From NCBI GenBank assembly GCA_963843465.1, contig CAWJKP010000003.1, positions 186,001 through 250,000 of the forward strand: DNA of 64,000 nucleotides. The letters are read 5' to 3'. Shown in pieces: positions 8,868 to 17,142 of this stretch (positions are counted from its first letter, which is position 1; each line of letters opens with the position of its first letter). Under the pieces are notes generated by a model. The model saw only the letters and a program-made list of their open reading frames with translations. It was not told the DNA's origin and searched no databases. The DNA is from CAWJKP01 sp963843465 (GTDB lineage Bacteria > Planctomycetota > Planctomycetia > Pirellulales > Thermoguttaceae). A program made the translations under genes and the position numbers.

Positions 8868-9266
8868 GTGACTAAGAAAGAGATCGTCAGGACCATTTCC
8901 GAAGAGATCGGGCTCACGCAGCTCAAGACCAAGGAGATCGTTCAGAAGACGTTCGACGCCATCGTTGCGGCGTTGGTCGAGGAAGAACGGATCGAATTGC
9001 GGAACTTCGGCGTCTTCGAAGTGAAGCGACGTGCCCCTCGCAAAGCTCGCAACCCGCGAACCGGTGAGAAAGTGGATGTGGCCGAGAAATTCGTGGTCAC
9101 CTTCAAGCCGGGAAAGGAAATGGAAGAGCGGGTGCGGGAGTTGGAGCGAAGGGCCGCAGCCAAGACTGGCCGGGCCAAACCGCCCGAGCCCAACCTCCAG
9201 CCGACCGGCACGTCGGCAAGCCCTGGCAGTTCTGCAGGTTACAACTCCAATAACGGCCAGAGCTAA
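8868..9266 (+). CDS. HU/IHF-family DNA-binding protein with C-terminal tail
   Basis: A 132-residue nucleoid protein. The HU/IHF body (residues 1-92) starts VTKKEIVRTISEEIGL and contains NFGVFEVKRRAPRKARNPRT, the DNA-inserting beta-arm region with its RNP motif, then FKPGKEM. After residue 92 a 40-residue tail (RRAAAKTGRAKPPEPNLQP, then Ser/Gly/Asn-rich) makes it longer than the usual 90 residues, as seen in some planctomycete and actinobacterial HU proteins. GTG start at 8868 with AGGGGAG 9 bases upstream; the frame is open farther up but without a site. Binds DNA non-specifically as a dimer. Confidence 0.92.
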   Translation: MTKKEIVRTISEEIGLTQLKTKEIVQKTFDAIVAALVEEERIELRNFGVFEVKRRAPRKARNPRTGEKVDVAEKFVVTFKPGKEMEERVRELERRAAAKTGRAKPPEPNLQPTGTSASPGSSAGYNSNNGQS

Positions 9267-9277
9267 GGATCTCTCCT

Positions 9278-9325
9278 CGTGCTGCCGGCAGGCCCTGGCC
9301 TGCCAAGTCGGTGGCTGGCAGCACG
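9278..9325 (+). terminator. Strong hairpin after the HU-like gene
   Basis: CGTGCTGCC (9278-9286) pairs with GGCAGCACG (9317-9325), with an inner GGCAGGCC/GGCCTGCC pair at about 9287-9304. No T-run follows, so termination or mRNA stabilisation is inferred only from the stem and its position 11 bases after the stop codon. Confidence 0.5.
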
Positions 9326-9407
9326 AATGCCCCTGTGGCGGCACTGTGTCTCGAAGTCCTCGTTGTCAGCACTTCGTAGACAACCCGTCCTTGGGAGGAG
9401 TGGTCCG

Positions 9408-9626
9408 ATGCGGAAACTTCTGTTGGCTGCCGTGCTCGGAATGCTACTGAGCAGCTCGGTCGGGTGCATCATCCCGGCATACTCGGGTGACCCCAACCGG
9501 CGGACCTCCGAACTGATCTGGACCTCTGAAAACCTGCGGTTGCTGCTGGACGAGTGGGAGCGGCTCTGGTTACTCGATCAGCCGGACCACATGACGCCCT
9601 ATCGCACACATGGCGGCCTGATCTAG
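9408..9626 (+). CDS. Small conserved planctomycete lipoprotein-like protein
   Basis: A 72-residue protein with a lipoprotein-like signal (MRKLLLAAVLGMLLSSSVGC, cysteine at residue 20) followed by a short conserved body: IPAYSGDPNRRTSEL, DEWERLWLLDQPDHMTPYRT, HGGLI. I recognise this body as recurring in planctomycete genomes; its function is unknown. The lipobox is imperfect (Ser at -3), so lipidation is likely but not certain. GGGAGGAG lies 7 bases before the ATG. Between HU-like gene and pyrD on the same strand. Confidence 0.8.
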   Translation: MRKLLLAAVLGMLLSSSVGCIIPAYSGDPNRRTSELIWTSENLRLLLDEWERLWLLDQPDHMTPYRTHGGLI

Positions 9627-9737
9627 CGGCCTGTAGAATAAGAGGTTAGGAAGAACCATCGGATAATTCCCTGCGAGTTTCATGCTCCCGGTGACAGCGC
9701 CCCCGCCCGCCTCGACGTCCGCTTAGGCCGGCTTCTC

Positions 9738-10640
9738 TTGGCCAACCCGATCATGGTGGCCTCAGGCACGTTCGGTTACGCGCGGGAAATGGCCGCCGTG
9801 GTCCCTTTGGCCCGGCTGGGCGCCATCTTGCCCAAGACCGTCACCCTGCACCCCCGGGCGGGCAACCCTCCGCCGCGGACCGTGGAAACGGCCGCGGGCA
9901 TGCTCAACTCGATCGGGCTGGATAACGACGGCATCCAAGGGTTCCTCGAAAACCAGTTGCCCTACCTCGTCAGCCTGGGGACGGCGATCATCGTCAGCAT
10001 CGCCGGAAAAAGCTACGAGGAGTTCGTGGAATTGGCGGACCGCTTGAACGGTTTGGCCGGCATCGCCGCGCTGGAGTTGAACGTCTCCTGTCCCAACGTC
10101 AGCGGCGGCGTCGATTTTGGCACCAGTCCCACGATCTGCCGGCAGGTCGTGGCAGGCGTCCGCAATGCCTGTTCGCTGCCGATCCTGGTCAAACTCACGC
10201 CGAATGTCACCGACGTCACGGCCATCGCCCGGGCGGCCGAGGACGGCGGAGCGGACGCGCTGTCGCTGATCAACACTTGCCTGGGCATGGCCATCGACTG
10301 GCGGCGGCGGCGGCCACGCCTGGGAAATGTCTTGGGCGGGCTGAGCGGACCGGCCATCAAGCCCATCGCGCTACGAATCGTTTACCAGGTGTACCGGGCG
10401 GTGAAAATTCCCCTGGTGGGCATCGGCGGCATCGCCAGCATCGACGACTGCATGGAGTTCCTCGTGGCAGGGGCCAGCGCCGTGCAGGTGGGTACGGCGA
10501 ACTTCTACCGCCCCACCGCCGCCCTGGAGATCCTCGACGCGCTGCCCGAGGCCCTGCGGTTCCTCGGCGCCGCCAGCGCCGGCGACGTGGTCGGCACGCT
10601 CCAGCCGGGTCTTCCGGCGGCGTGCAAGGCAGTTCCCTGA
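9738..10640 (+). CDS. pyrD: Dihydroorotate dehydrogenase (class 1-like)
   Basis: FMN flavoprotein of pyrimidine synthesis that oxidises dihydroorotate to orotate. The signature regions are NPIMVASGTFGYAREM near the start, PPPRTVETAAGMLNSIGLDN, ELNVSCPNVSGG (active-site Ser/Cys region of class 1 enzymes), VKLTPNVTD, and VGIGGIASIDD with the FMN-phosphate glycines. The listed start is a TTG inside the conserved N-terminus; upstream codons in the same frame (ARLDVRLGRLLLANP) match the family, but no ATG/GTG exists before the stop near 9640. Either a rare start codon (ATA/ATT near 9661) is used or an indel has hidden the ATG at 9682. Followed 17 bases later by trpS. Confidence 0.93.
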   Translation: MANPIMVASGTFGYAREMAAVVPLARLGAILPKTVTLHPRAGNPPPRTVETAAGMLNSIGLDNDGIQGFLENQLPYLVSLGTAIIVSIAGKSYEEFVELADRLNGLAGIAALELNVSCPNVSGGVDFGTSPTICRQVVAGVRNACSLPILVKLTPNVTDVTAIARAAEDGGADALSLINTCLGMAIDWRRRRPRLGNVLGGLSGPAIKPIALRIVYQVYRAVKIPLVGIGGIASIDDCMEFLVAGASAVQVGTANFYRPTAALEILDALPEALRFLGAASAGDVVGTLQPGLPAACKAVP

Positions 10641-10657
10641 GGAGTGTGACGACAACC

Positions 10658-11623
10658 ATGCGTGTTCTCTCCGGCATTCAACCCACCGGGCGATTCCACT
10701 GGGGCAACTACTTCGGCGCGATCCGGCAGTACATCGACTTGCAGGGCCGGCCCGAGGACGCCTTCTACTTCATCGCCAACCTGCACGCCCTGACCACCGT
10801 CCGCGACCCGCGGCAGTTAGCCCAGCTTACCCTGGACGCCGCGCTGGATCTCCTGGCATTGGGCCTGGATCCCCAGCGGGCGACGCTCTTCGTGCAGTCC
10901 GAGGTGCCCGAGGTCTGCCAGTTGTGCTGGCTCTTGATGACCGGCGCGCCGATGGGCCTGTTGGAGCGCTGCCACGCCTACAAGGACAAGATGGACAAGG
11001 GTCTTTCGGCCGACGCGGGCCTGTTCACTTACCCCGTGCTGATGGCGGCCGACATCCTCATGTACGACTCCGACACGGTTCCGGTGGGCGCCGACCAGGT
11101 GCAGCACATCGAGGTCTGCCGCGACCTGGCGGCCAGCTTCAACTTCCAGTTCGGCGAGACTTTTGTGATGCCCAAGGCGAAGATCCTCGACGCTTCCGCC
11201 CGGGTACCGGGCACCGACGGTGAGAAGATGTCGAAGAGTTACGGCAACACGATCGAGGTCTTCGAGGATCCCAAGGAAGCCCGCAAGAAGATCATGCGGA
11301 TCAAGACCGACTCCCGGCCGATGGACCAGCCCAAGGACCCCGCCGGCGATCATCTTTTCCAGCTCTACGCGCTGTTTGCCACCGCCGCCCAGCGGGAGGA
11401 GATGGCGGCCAAGTATCGCCGCGGTGGCTTCGGCTACGGCGAGGTCAAAAAGGCCCTGGCCGATCTGGCCGAGAGCTACTTCGCCGAAGCCCGCCGCCGC
11501 CGCAGCGAGTTGGAGGCCCAACCCGAGCGAGTGCGGCAGATCCTCGCCGAAGGGGCCGCCCGTGCCAGGAAGAAGGCCGCCGAGGTCTTGCAGCGGGCGC
11601 GAAAGGCGTGCGGGGTGAAATGA
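10658..11623 (+). CDS. trpS: Tryptophan--tRNA ligase
   Basis: A 321-residue class I aminoacyl-tRNA synthetase that charges tRNA-Trp in the cytosol. HIGH-type motif TGRFHWGN at residues 10-17 and KMSKS at 190-194 are present, with the intervening GAPMGLLERCHAYKDK and DILMYDSDTVPVGADQVQH segments typical of bacterial TrpRS. Start ATG at 10658, with GGAG 13 bases upstream; the frame is open farther up but overlaps pyrD and shows no homologous residues. Length and motifs are complete. Likely co-transcribed with pyrD. Confidence 0.95.
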   Translation: MRVLSGIQPTGRFHWGNYFGAIRQYIDLQGRPEDAFYFIANLHALTTVRDPRQLAQLTLDAALDLLALGLDPQRATLFVQSEVPEVCQLCWLLMTGAPMGLLERCHAYKDKMDKGLSADAGLFTYPVLMAADILMYDSDTVPVGADQVQHIEVCRDLAASFNFQFGETFVMPKAKILDASARVPGTDGEKMSKSYGNTIEVFEDPKEARKKIMRIKTDSRPMDQPKDPAGDHLFQLYALFATAAQREEMAAKYRRGGFGYGEVKKALADLAESYFAEARRRRSELEAQPERVRQILAEGAARARKKAAEVLQRARKACGVK

Positions 11624-11641
11624 AATGGGGAGTGCGGGCGC

Positions 11642-12901
11642 ATGATATCCCTGATCGAGGTGCTCAATTATCGTTGCCTGCGCTACGTTCGTCAGCCTCT
11701 CGGCCGATTCCACGTGCTGGTGGGGCCGAATGCGAGCGGGAAGACGACATTCTTGGACGCCGTCTCTTTCCTCTCCGATCTGGTCGCGGACGGATTGGAT
11801 GAGGCGGTAAGGAAGCGGACGCAGAACCTACGGGATCTGACATGGCAACGGGACGTTACAGGGTTTGAGATCGCGGTCGAAGCGACGATTCCAGGTAACC
11901 GCCGGCGCTTGCTGGCGGAGGAGAACCAGCGATTTGACACCATACGCTACGAGGTTTCCATCGGATTCGACCCGGAAACTTCGCGGGCGGCCATTCGCCT
12001 CGAGCAAGCGTTTCTCAAGTTTGCCGGCTTGCAGTCGCAAGAAAAGGTTTCTTTTCCAAGTCCCGAGACCGCTCCCCATACGATCATCGACTCGCCGCGG
12101 TCTGGCGAGAGGAAGAAACTCTTCAGTACGACCCAAACCGTGGACGACCTTCTACACCCCGAAGCGAACGCTGAGCAATGGCCCAGGGATTGGATGTCAT
12201 GGCCCGGGCCAAGAAAATCGACGTTGGGAAACCTCTTCGAAGAGGAAAGCAAATTCCCGGTAAGCAGTTGGTTCAAGCAACTGCTCGCCGGCGGCGTGGA
12301 AAGGATCACGCTTAACAGCCAGGAGATGCGCAGGCCGAGTCCGCCCGGGCAACAGGTCGGGTTCAAGCCGGACGGATCGAATCTTCCCTGGGTGGTTGGG
12401 CGGCTGCGGGCGAGGAACCCGAACCAATTTCAAGAATGGCTGGAGCACGTCCGCACGGCCCTGGCCGACATTGACGACGTGCGAACGGTCTTGCGCCCGG
12501 AGGACAACCATCGGTATCTCGTGCTCGTCTATCGCGGTGGCTTGGAGGTCCCTTCGTGGACCGCTTCCGATGGGACCCTGCGGCTCTTGGCCTTGACGTT
12601 GCCTGCGTACTTGGAAGATTTCAGCGGAACCTACCTGATTGAAGAGCCTGAGAACGGCATTCATCCGCGGGCGGTGGAAACCGTCTGCCAGTCGCTCTCC
12701 TCGGTCTATGAAGGCCAAATCCTCGTGGCGACGCATTCGCCGGTGATCCTGAGCATGGTCGATCCCAAAGACGTGCTCTGCTTCGCGAAGACGCCCGAGG
12801 GGGCCACCGACATTGTTTCCGGCAGCCAGCACCCGAAGCTGAAGGACTGGCGAAACGAGGTGAATTTCGGCACGCTGTTCGCCGCGGGGGTCCTGGGATG
12901 A
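11642..12901 (+). CDS. AAA-family ATPase (ABC/SMC-like head), candidate defence component
   Basis: A 419-residue OLD/RecF-type ATPase. Walker A GPNASGKT at 28-35, a long insertion (40-310), signature-like region around VPSWTASDGTLRLLALTLP, Walker B LIEEPENGIHP at about 332-342, and the H-loop ATHSPVIL at about 363. The pattern is that of AAA_21 predicted ATPases found in two-gene defence or toxin-antitoxin-like modules. The stop overlaps the next gene's ATG (ATGA at 12898), so the two are translationally coupled. GGGAG 10 bases before the start. No membrane segment. That it senses phage or DNA damage is inference from the family and its partner. Confidence 0.8.
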   Translation: MISLIEVLNYRCLRYVRQPLGRFHVLVGPNASGKTTFLDAVSFLSDLVADGLDEAVRKRTQNLRDLTWQRDVTGFEIAVEATIPGNRRRLLAEENQRFDTIRYEVSIGFDPETSRAAIRLEQAFLKFAGLQSQEKVSFPSPETAPHTIIDSPRSGERKKLFSTTQTVDDLLHPEANAEQWPRDWMSWPGPRKSTLGNLFEEESKFPVSSWFKQLLAGGVERITLNSQEMRRPSPPGQQVGFKPDGSNLPWVVGRLRARNPNQFQEWLEHVRTALADIDDVRTVLRPEDNHRYLVLVYRGGLEVPSWTASDGTLRLLALTLPAYLEDFSGTYLIEEPENGIHPRAVETVCQSLSSVYEGQILVATHSPVILSMVDPKDVLCFAKTPEGATDIVSGSQHPKLKDWRNEVNFGTLFAAGVLG

Positions 12902-13555
12902 CGGCCGAGCCGGCAGTCAAGGACCTGATTGTCTTGGCCGCCGACGGGCAGATCGACTCCACGGTCCAGGGACTTCTGACTCGCCGTGCCTCCCTGCAAA
13001 CCCGCGAGATCACCGCGGACATTTACGTGCATCCCGAGAAAGACCCGGGATGTTTATTGCGCGGGCACGACTTTCTCCGCCCCTTTTGCCGTCAGTACGA
13101 ACACGTTTTGCCGTCAGTACGAACACGCTTTGATTCTCCGCGACCGGGAAGGCTGCGGTCAGCAGGATCTCCCGCGGGAGGCCCTGGAAGAACAGATCGA
13201 ACAGCGGCTTGCAAAGTCGGGATGGGGCGGCCGCGCGGCGGCCGTGGTGTTGGATCCCGAGCTGGAAATCTGGGTTTGGAGCGACTCACCCGAAGTGGAC
13301 CGCTCGCTCGGTTGGGCCGGTCGTCAGCCGGGCCTGGCGGATTGGCTGGTCTCCGAGGGGTATTGCACCGCAGGTCAAGGAAAGCCCAACACGCCCAAGA
13401 AAGCATTCGAGGAAGCGCTTCAGATCGCAAAGAAACGCCGTTCTTCGGCTATCCACCACCAACTTGCCTTGCGGGTGGGGCTTGGTCGGTGTACGGACCC
13501 CGCGTTTCTGAAACTAAAGGGGCTGCTGCGCCAGTGGTTCGGCACGGCCAATTAG
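12898..13555 (+). pseudogene. MAD4-like defence protein, disrupted by a 22-bp tandem duplication
   Basis: Read from ATG 12898 the first 70 residues are DLIVLAADGQIDSTVQGLL, then DIYVHPEKDPGCLLRGHDFL; from 13128 the next frame continues HALILRDREGCGQQDLP, VVLDPELEIWVWSDSPEV, TDPAFLKLKGLLRQWF, ending 13555. Removing one copy of the 22-bp repeat at 13084-13127 joins both parts exactly into 212 codons, so the duplication is the only lesion. From memory the sequence matches the small family named MAD4 (methylation-associated defence). Conserved acidic residues in VLDPELE suggest a nuclease-like site, which is inference. As it stands, translation runs on in the wrong frame to 13950. Confidence 0.8.
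13084..13127 (+). repeat. 22-bp perfect tandem duplication inside the MAD4-like gene
   Basis: Two adjacent identical copies, 13084-13105 and 13106-13127, each beginning TTTTGCCGTCAGTACG. 22 is not a multiple of three, so the second copy shifts the frame. Confidence 0.97.
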
Positions 13556-13786
13556 CTTTGCCAAACCAACTTTCCACCATTCACGGGCATCCCGATAGCA
13601 GAGCTAGCGGGTCACCCGCGGCCTCACGTGAAATGGAAAGGCCGGGCGCATCCGTCTCAAGCGGCACAGTCTCTCTTGTCGATATAACCGGAGTACCTTT
13701 CGCCAACGCGCAAGTCTACGCTTTTCGGCCGAGCCGGTTGCTTTACCTCGGGCTCTTTGATCCGGCAAGAGCCATAGGGGTCGTCC

Positions 13787-14599
13787 ATGCCTCAACCTTG
13801 GGTCGCGCGGGCCGTGATTCGCGCTATTCGCCGGCTGCCCGGCTATCCGAATCTCGCGGTTCTCGACCTCAGTTGCGGGGAAGGCGAGATCCTCGGACAC
13901 CTCCACCGGGACGGCTGCACCTGCCGCGGAACGCACTACCGGGAGGATGACTACGTCATCCAGCAGGAACCAGCGACGCTCTCGATGGTGCCGATCGATC
14001 AGGACGTCGATCTAACCCGGCCGCTGCCCTACACCGATCGATCCTACGACCTGGTCGTGATGTCGGAGGTGCTGGAGCACCTGCCGAGCCATGACTCGAT
14101 CATCCGCGAGGTGGCCCGCGTGCTCAGGCCGAATGGATACTTCATCTTCAGCACCCCGAATATCCACCGCGTGCAATCGCGATGGCAGTTCTTCTGGTCA
14201 GGGACGCACAAGCTGGTCCGCCGCCGGGTCGGCTGGGACCTGATGCCCGACGACCTCTACGCCTACCACATCCATCCGGTCGATTTTCCCCTGATGCACA
14301 CGCTGCTGTTCCAGTCCAATCTCTGCGTGGAAGACGTGCGATTCACCCGCCTCAAAGCGGCCTATGCCTCCTGGCTCTTGCTCTATCCGCTCTTCTGGCT
14401 GGGCACCCGCCTGAAAATCCACCGCCGGCGCAAGGAGGCGGCCATTTTCAGCCGCGGGGAGCAAGACCTGTTTCGCTGGATGGTCAAGCCGGCGATGCTC
14501 AGCAGCGACCAGATTCTGGTCGTCACCCGGCTTCAGGCGGCGGCCGTCCCGAGGGCCTACGCCGGCTGGCCTCAGGAAGCGCATCGCCGGGCGGAGTAG
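13787..14599 (+). CDS. Class I SAM-dependent methyltransferase
   Basis: A 270-residue protein with a Methyltransf_11/25-type core: AVLDLSCGEGEILGHL (motif I, SAM binding) at about residues 22-37, DVDLTRPLPYTDRSYDLVV (motif II/IV region), EVLEHLPSHDSIIREVARVL, and GYFIFSTPNI. The C-terminal half has a hydrophobic stretch (ASWLLLYPLFWLGTRL) that may attach to the membrane, common in methyltransferases acting on cell-envelope lipids or sugars; the substrate is unknown. AGGGG 6 bases before the ATG. The 230 bases before it hold nothing recognisable. Confidence 0.8.
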   Translation: MPQPWVARAVIRAIRRLPGYPNLAVLDLSCGEGEILGHLHRDGCTCRGTHYREDDYVIQQEPATLSMVPIDQDVDLTRPLPYTDRSYDLVVMSEVLEHLPSHDSIIREVARVLRPNGYFIFSTPNIHRVQSRWQFFWSGTHKLVRRRVGWDLMPDDLYAYHIHPVDFPLMHTLLFQSNLCVEDVRFTRLKAAYASWLLLYPLFWLGTRLKIHRRRKEAAIFSRGEQDLFRWMVKPAMLSSDQILVVTRLQAAAVPRAYAGWPQEAHRRAE

Positions 14600-14733
14600 G
14601 GCCTCTGGCTGTCCCCCGCGTCGGGCAACGCTAGAATTGCCAGAGGGTCCCGTCGAGGTCGTCGAAGGCATCGCCCGCGGAGGCGGGACCGTCGCATTCC
14701 GCATGGACCCCCGCTCTTAGGAGACAGAACGTC

Positions 14734-15314
14734 ATGGTCAAAACCGTCAGTACGATGCTCCTTCCTTTGGGTGCCACCGCACCGGACTTCGCCCTTCCGG
14801 ACACTGCCGGCAGGATAGTGTCGCTGGCCGACTTCGCCGCGCGCCGGCTTACCTGGTGGTCTTCATGTGTAACCATTGTCCTTACGTGAAGCACGTGGCC
14901 GACGCGCTGGCGAAGTTGGCCCGCGAGTACCAGGGCCGGGGCGTTGCGGTGATCGGGATCAACTCCAACGACGCGGAGTCGTACCCTGACGATTCGCCCG
15001 CGAAAATGGCCGAAGAGGTGACCCAGCGCAAGTACACCTTCCCCTACCTCTACGACGCGGCGCAAGAGGCAGCCAAGGCCTATCGCGCCGCATGTACGCC
15101 CGAGTTCTACGTCTTCGACCCCCAGCGCAAGCTGGTCTACCGGGGCCAGATGGACGACAGCCGGCCACAGAGCGGGGTGCCCGTCACGGGGATGGATCTC
15201 CGTGCGGCCCTGGACGCCGTGCTCGCCGGCCACCCGGTGGGCCCGCATCAAAAGCCCAGCCTGGGATGCAACATCAAGTGGAAGCCGGGCAACGAGCCGG
15301 ATTACTTCGGTTAG
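14734..15314 (+). pseudogene. Thioredoxin-family redoxin, frame-broken; integration target gene
   Basis: The N-terminus (ATG 14734, AGGAG 10 bases upstream) reads GATAPDFALPDTAGRIVSLADF, then the frame fails; the other frame continues from about 14850 with VVFMCNHCPYVKHVADAL, carrying the CxxC-type active site CNHC, then VIGINSNDAESYPDDSP and TPEFYVFDPQRKLVYRG, a complete AhpC/TSA-like redoxin. One missing base at 14835-14850 (GC-rich) explains the break; it may be real or an assembly error. The last 48 coding bases plus stop are the left copy of the 10-kb element's direct repeat, so this gene is the integration site. Confidence 0.85.
15263..15310 (+). repeat. attL-type direct repeat (48 bp)
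   Basis: Identical to 25215-25262. Begins GGGATGCAACATCAAGTGG and encodes the redoxin C-terminus (CNIKWKPGNEPDYFG). The next base differs (T here, C at the other copy), and both continue TAG. Confidence 0.93.
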
Positions 15315-16531
15315 CAAGTCACTTCCGCGATTGGAGTTGCGTCAACGGGGCTCTCCTCGGGTTCCTCCGATTTCGGGTCCATGTTACCTAAAATGTTACC
15401 TTTGCCCGCCGTTTTGCCCTCATCCTCCCCCCGATGGCTGGCCCAAAGCCTGTCCGCCATCTCGTCCGCATCCAGGTCCACGTAGAACGTCATCGTAGTG
15501 ATGACGTTCGCGTGCCTCATCAGCCGTTGCAGCACGGCGGGCATCACCTTCCGCGCCCACCTGCTTCCGAAGGTCCTCCTGAGATCATGGCTGGAAGCGG
15601 TCTTGCCGCTGGTCGGGTTGACGACGACCCCCGCCAGCCGGCCGATCTTGTCAACGATCTGGCCGACGTGGTGAACGTCCAGGGGGATCGACCCGCCATC
15701 CTGATTCAGCCGGAAGACCCGCCCTCGGCGTTGCCGCTCCGAGGTCTGGAACAAGAACTCCGCGAAGTCGGGCGTCATCGGGGTAAGCTCGTCCCTGCCG
15801 CTCTTCTGCGCCTCTCCCTTGATCCGAAACCGCGGGTGTCGGCCCGTCAGGTCAACGGCAAAGGGTGCATCGGCATCCCACGACAACGCCACGGACTCGG
15901 ACAACCGCAGCCCCGAGAGCCACAAGCCGCGCAGGTAGCGGACCCACTCCGCCGTGTCCTTGGGGCGGGCTCGGGGAACGGCCAGCAGCAGGCGCTCGAA
16001 TTGCTCGCCCAGCAGGGGACCGCCCTTCATCTTGCGGTGCTTGGCGGCCTTCGGCATGACCACCTTGGGCACGGCCGCCAGCAGGCCCACATCCACGCCC
16101 CAAGACAGCGCCGCCTTGAGCGATCGGAGCATGGAAGCGATGCTCGTATCCTTGATCCCCGTCGCCCGCATCTTCGTTTGGAACGTGGACAGGGCCCCCG
16201 CATTGACCTTGCACAGCCGATCGGGATTTAGCTGATGCTCCAGGTGGTTGAACGCCGTCGAGACGTGAGAGCGTGTTGCTGGGGCAAGCGTGGCCAGGTG
16301 CTCCGCTTCGTATCGCTTGCGGAAGTCCGCCCACGTCACCCTGGACGGCGGGCAATGCGGGCCGCTGCGAAGCTCCTCCTCCCACTTCGCCGCTGCCTTC
16401 CAGGCGTCCTTCTCGTTGGACGTGCCGGCCGACTTCGTCCTCCGCTTGTTGCTCACTGGGTCGGTGAAACACAACACCAGGTTTTCCCGGTCGGGATAGC
16501 TGCGCACGGTGACCTTGATCTCGTCAGTCAT
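15311..16531 (-). CDS. int: Tyrosine recombinase / integrase
   Basis: A 406-residue site-specific recombinase. Residues about 60-150 form the SAM-like core-binding domain (TWADFRKRYEAEHL, HLEHQLNPDRLCKV), and 170-370 the catalytic domain: first Arg in LSGLRLSES (about 209), HDLRRTFGSRW with His and second Arg (about 315 and 318), RHANVITTMTFY with His (about 340) and nucleophilic Tyr (about 350). The tetrad is complete, so it is probably active. Start ATG 16531 (MTDEIKV); an upstream ATG at 16585 lacks family-like residues. Its stop lies within the redoxin stop codon, next to attL, the normal position for the recombinase of an integrated element. Confidence 0.93.
   Translation of the reverse strand: MTDEIKVTVRSYPDRENLVLCFTDPVSNKRRTKSAGTSNEKDAWKAAAKWEEELRSGPHCPPSRVTWADFRKRYEAEHLATLAPATRSHVSTAFNHLEHQLNPDRLCKVNAGALSTFQTKMRATGIKDTSIASMLRSLKAALSWGVDVGLLAAVPKVVMPKAAKHRKMKGGPLLGEQFERLLLAVPRARPKDTAEWVRYLRGLWLSGLRLSESVALSWDADAPFAVDLTGRHPRFRIKGEAQKSGRDELTPMTPDFAEFLFQTSERQRRGRVFRLNQDGGSIPLDVHHVGQIVDKIGRLAGVVVNPTSGKTASSHDLRRTFGSRWARKVMPAVLQRLMRHANVITTMTFYVDLDADEMADRLWASHRGEDEGKTAGKGNILGNMDPKSEEPEESPVDATPIAEVTC
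15381..15401 (+). promoter_or_regulatory. Paired ATGTTACCT motifs near attL (possible integrase arm sites)
   Basis: ATGTTACCT occurs at 15381-15389 and 15393-15401, 12 bases apart, inside the 3' end of int. The same pair with the same spacing and orientation is at 25081-25101 near the right repeat. Arm-type integrase sites are one explanation. Confidence 0.45.
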
Positions 16532-16892
16532 GGTGGAACCCTTCAGAAGAGACCCCGGGCCGTGATACCCGCTGAAAAGCAGCAAGAGACTGCCGCGCCG
16601 CCTTGCTCGCTGGCCTCTGCCAGGTCAACGCTTGGTTGGACGCACGGATACCACGGCCCGGAGCCTGTTTGTGGGAGACCATCGGAGAATCTCTTGTCGG
16701 GTTTTCAGCCCTTGGGGTCGATGATGATTCGACCGTCAAGGATCATTATCGTCCGGCCGCCAGGAAAGGCAACCCCCATTTCCATTTTTTCGTCAGTCGC
16801 CGCAATTCGGCCGCGCTGCAGGTCCAGCCGGCGCGGTGACCGACGACGTCGACCCGGGCCCCGCCAGCTTCTCACGCCGCCCTCGCCCTGGT

Positions 16893-17129
16893 TCACTTGG
16901 GCGAAGGGTTGGCGTCGGGTTCGCCCCACGTCGCCCACCGCTCCCGCAACTCGACAGCCAGCGTATCGCTCACCTGGACGACGTACACCTGGACGGCGGG
17001 CGCGTACACCACGGCCGACACGGCGAACAGCTTACCGTCGTGGTCCAGGTAATCGCCCGGGCGCGGGACGGAGGGCAACCGCTGCGTCTGGCCTGCCTGC
17101 CCGTGGAAGTAAACCTGTACGTCAACCAT
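16893..17129 (-). CDS. Small element-encoded protein, unknown function
   Basis: A 78-residue protein starting MVDVQVYFHGQAGQTQRLPS. It has alternating hydrophobic residues (AVSAVVYAPAVQVYVVQVSD) suggesting a small beta-rich domain and no membrane segment or Cys pair. A GGGAG lies about 11 bases before the ATG, and the gene follows the ParB/TOPRIM gene by 13 bases, so it is probably the distal gene of that transcript. No family recognised. The 360 bases between it and int contain only a 26-codon frame (16705-16785) that I do not support. Confidence 0.55.
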   Translation of the reverse strand: MVDVQVYFHGQAGQTQRLPSVPRPGDYLDHDGKLFAVSAVVYAPAVQVYVVQVSDTLAVELRERWATWGEPDANPSPK

Positions 17130-17142
17130 GCCCTGGCTCCCG

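Noticed and set aside
16705..16785. A 26-codon frame between int and the 78-residue gene (MEMGVAFPGG...)
   Set aside because: Too short; another frame over the same bases is equally plausible and lacks a start codon.
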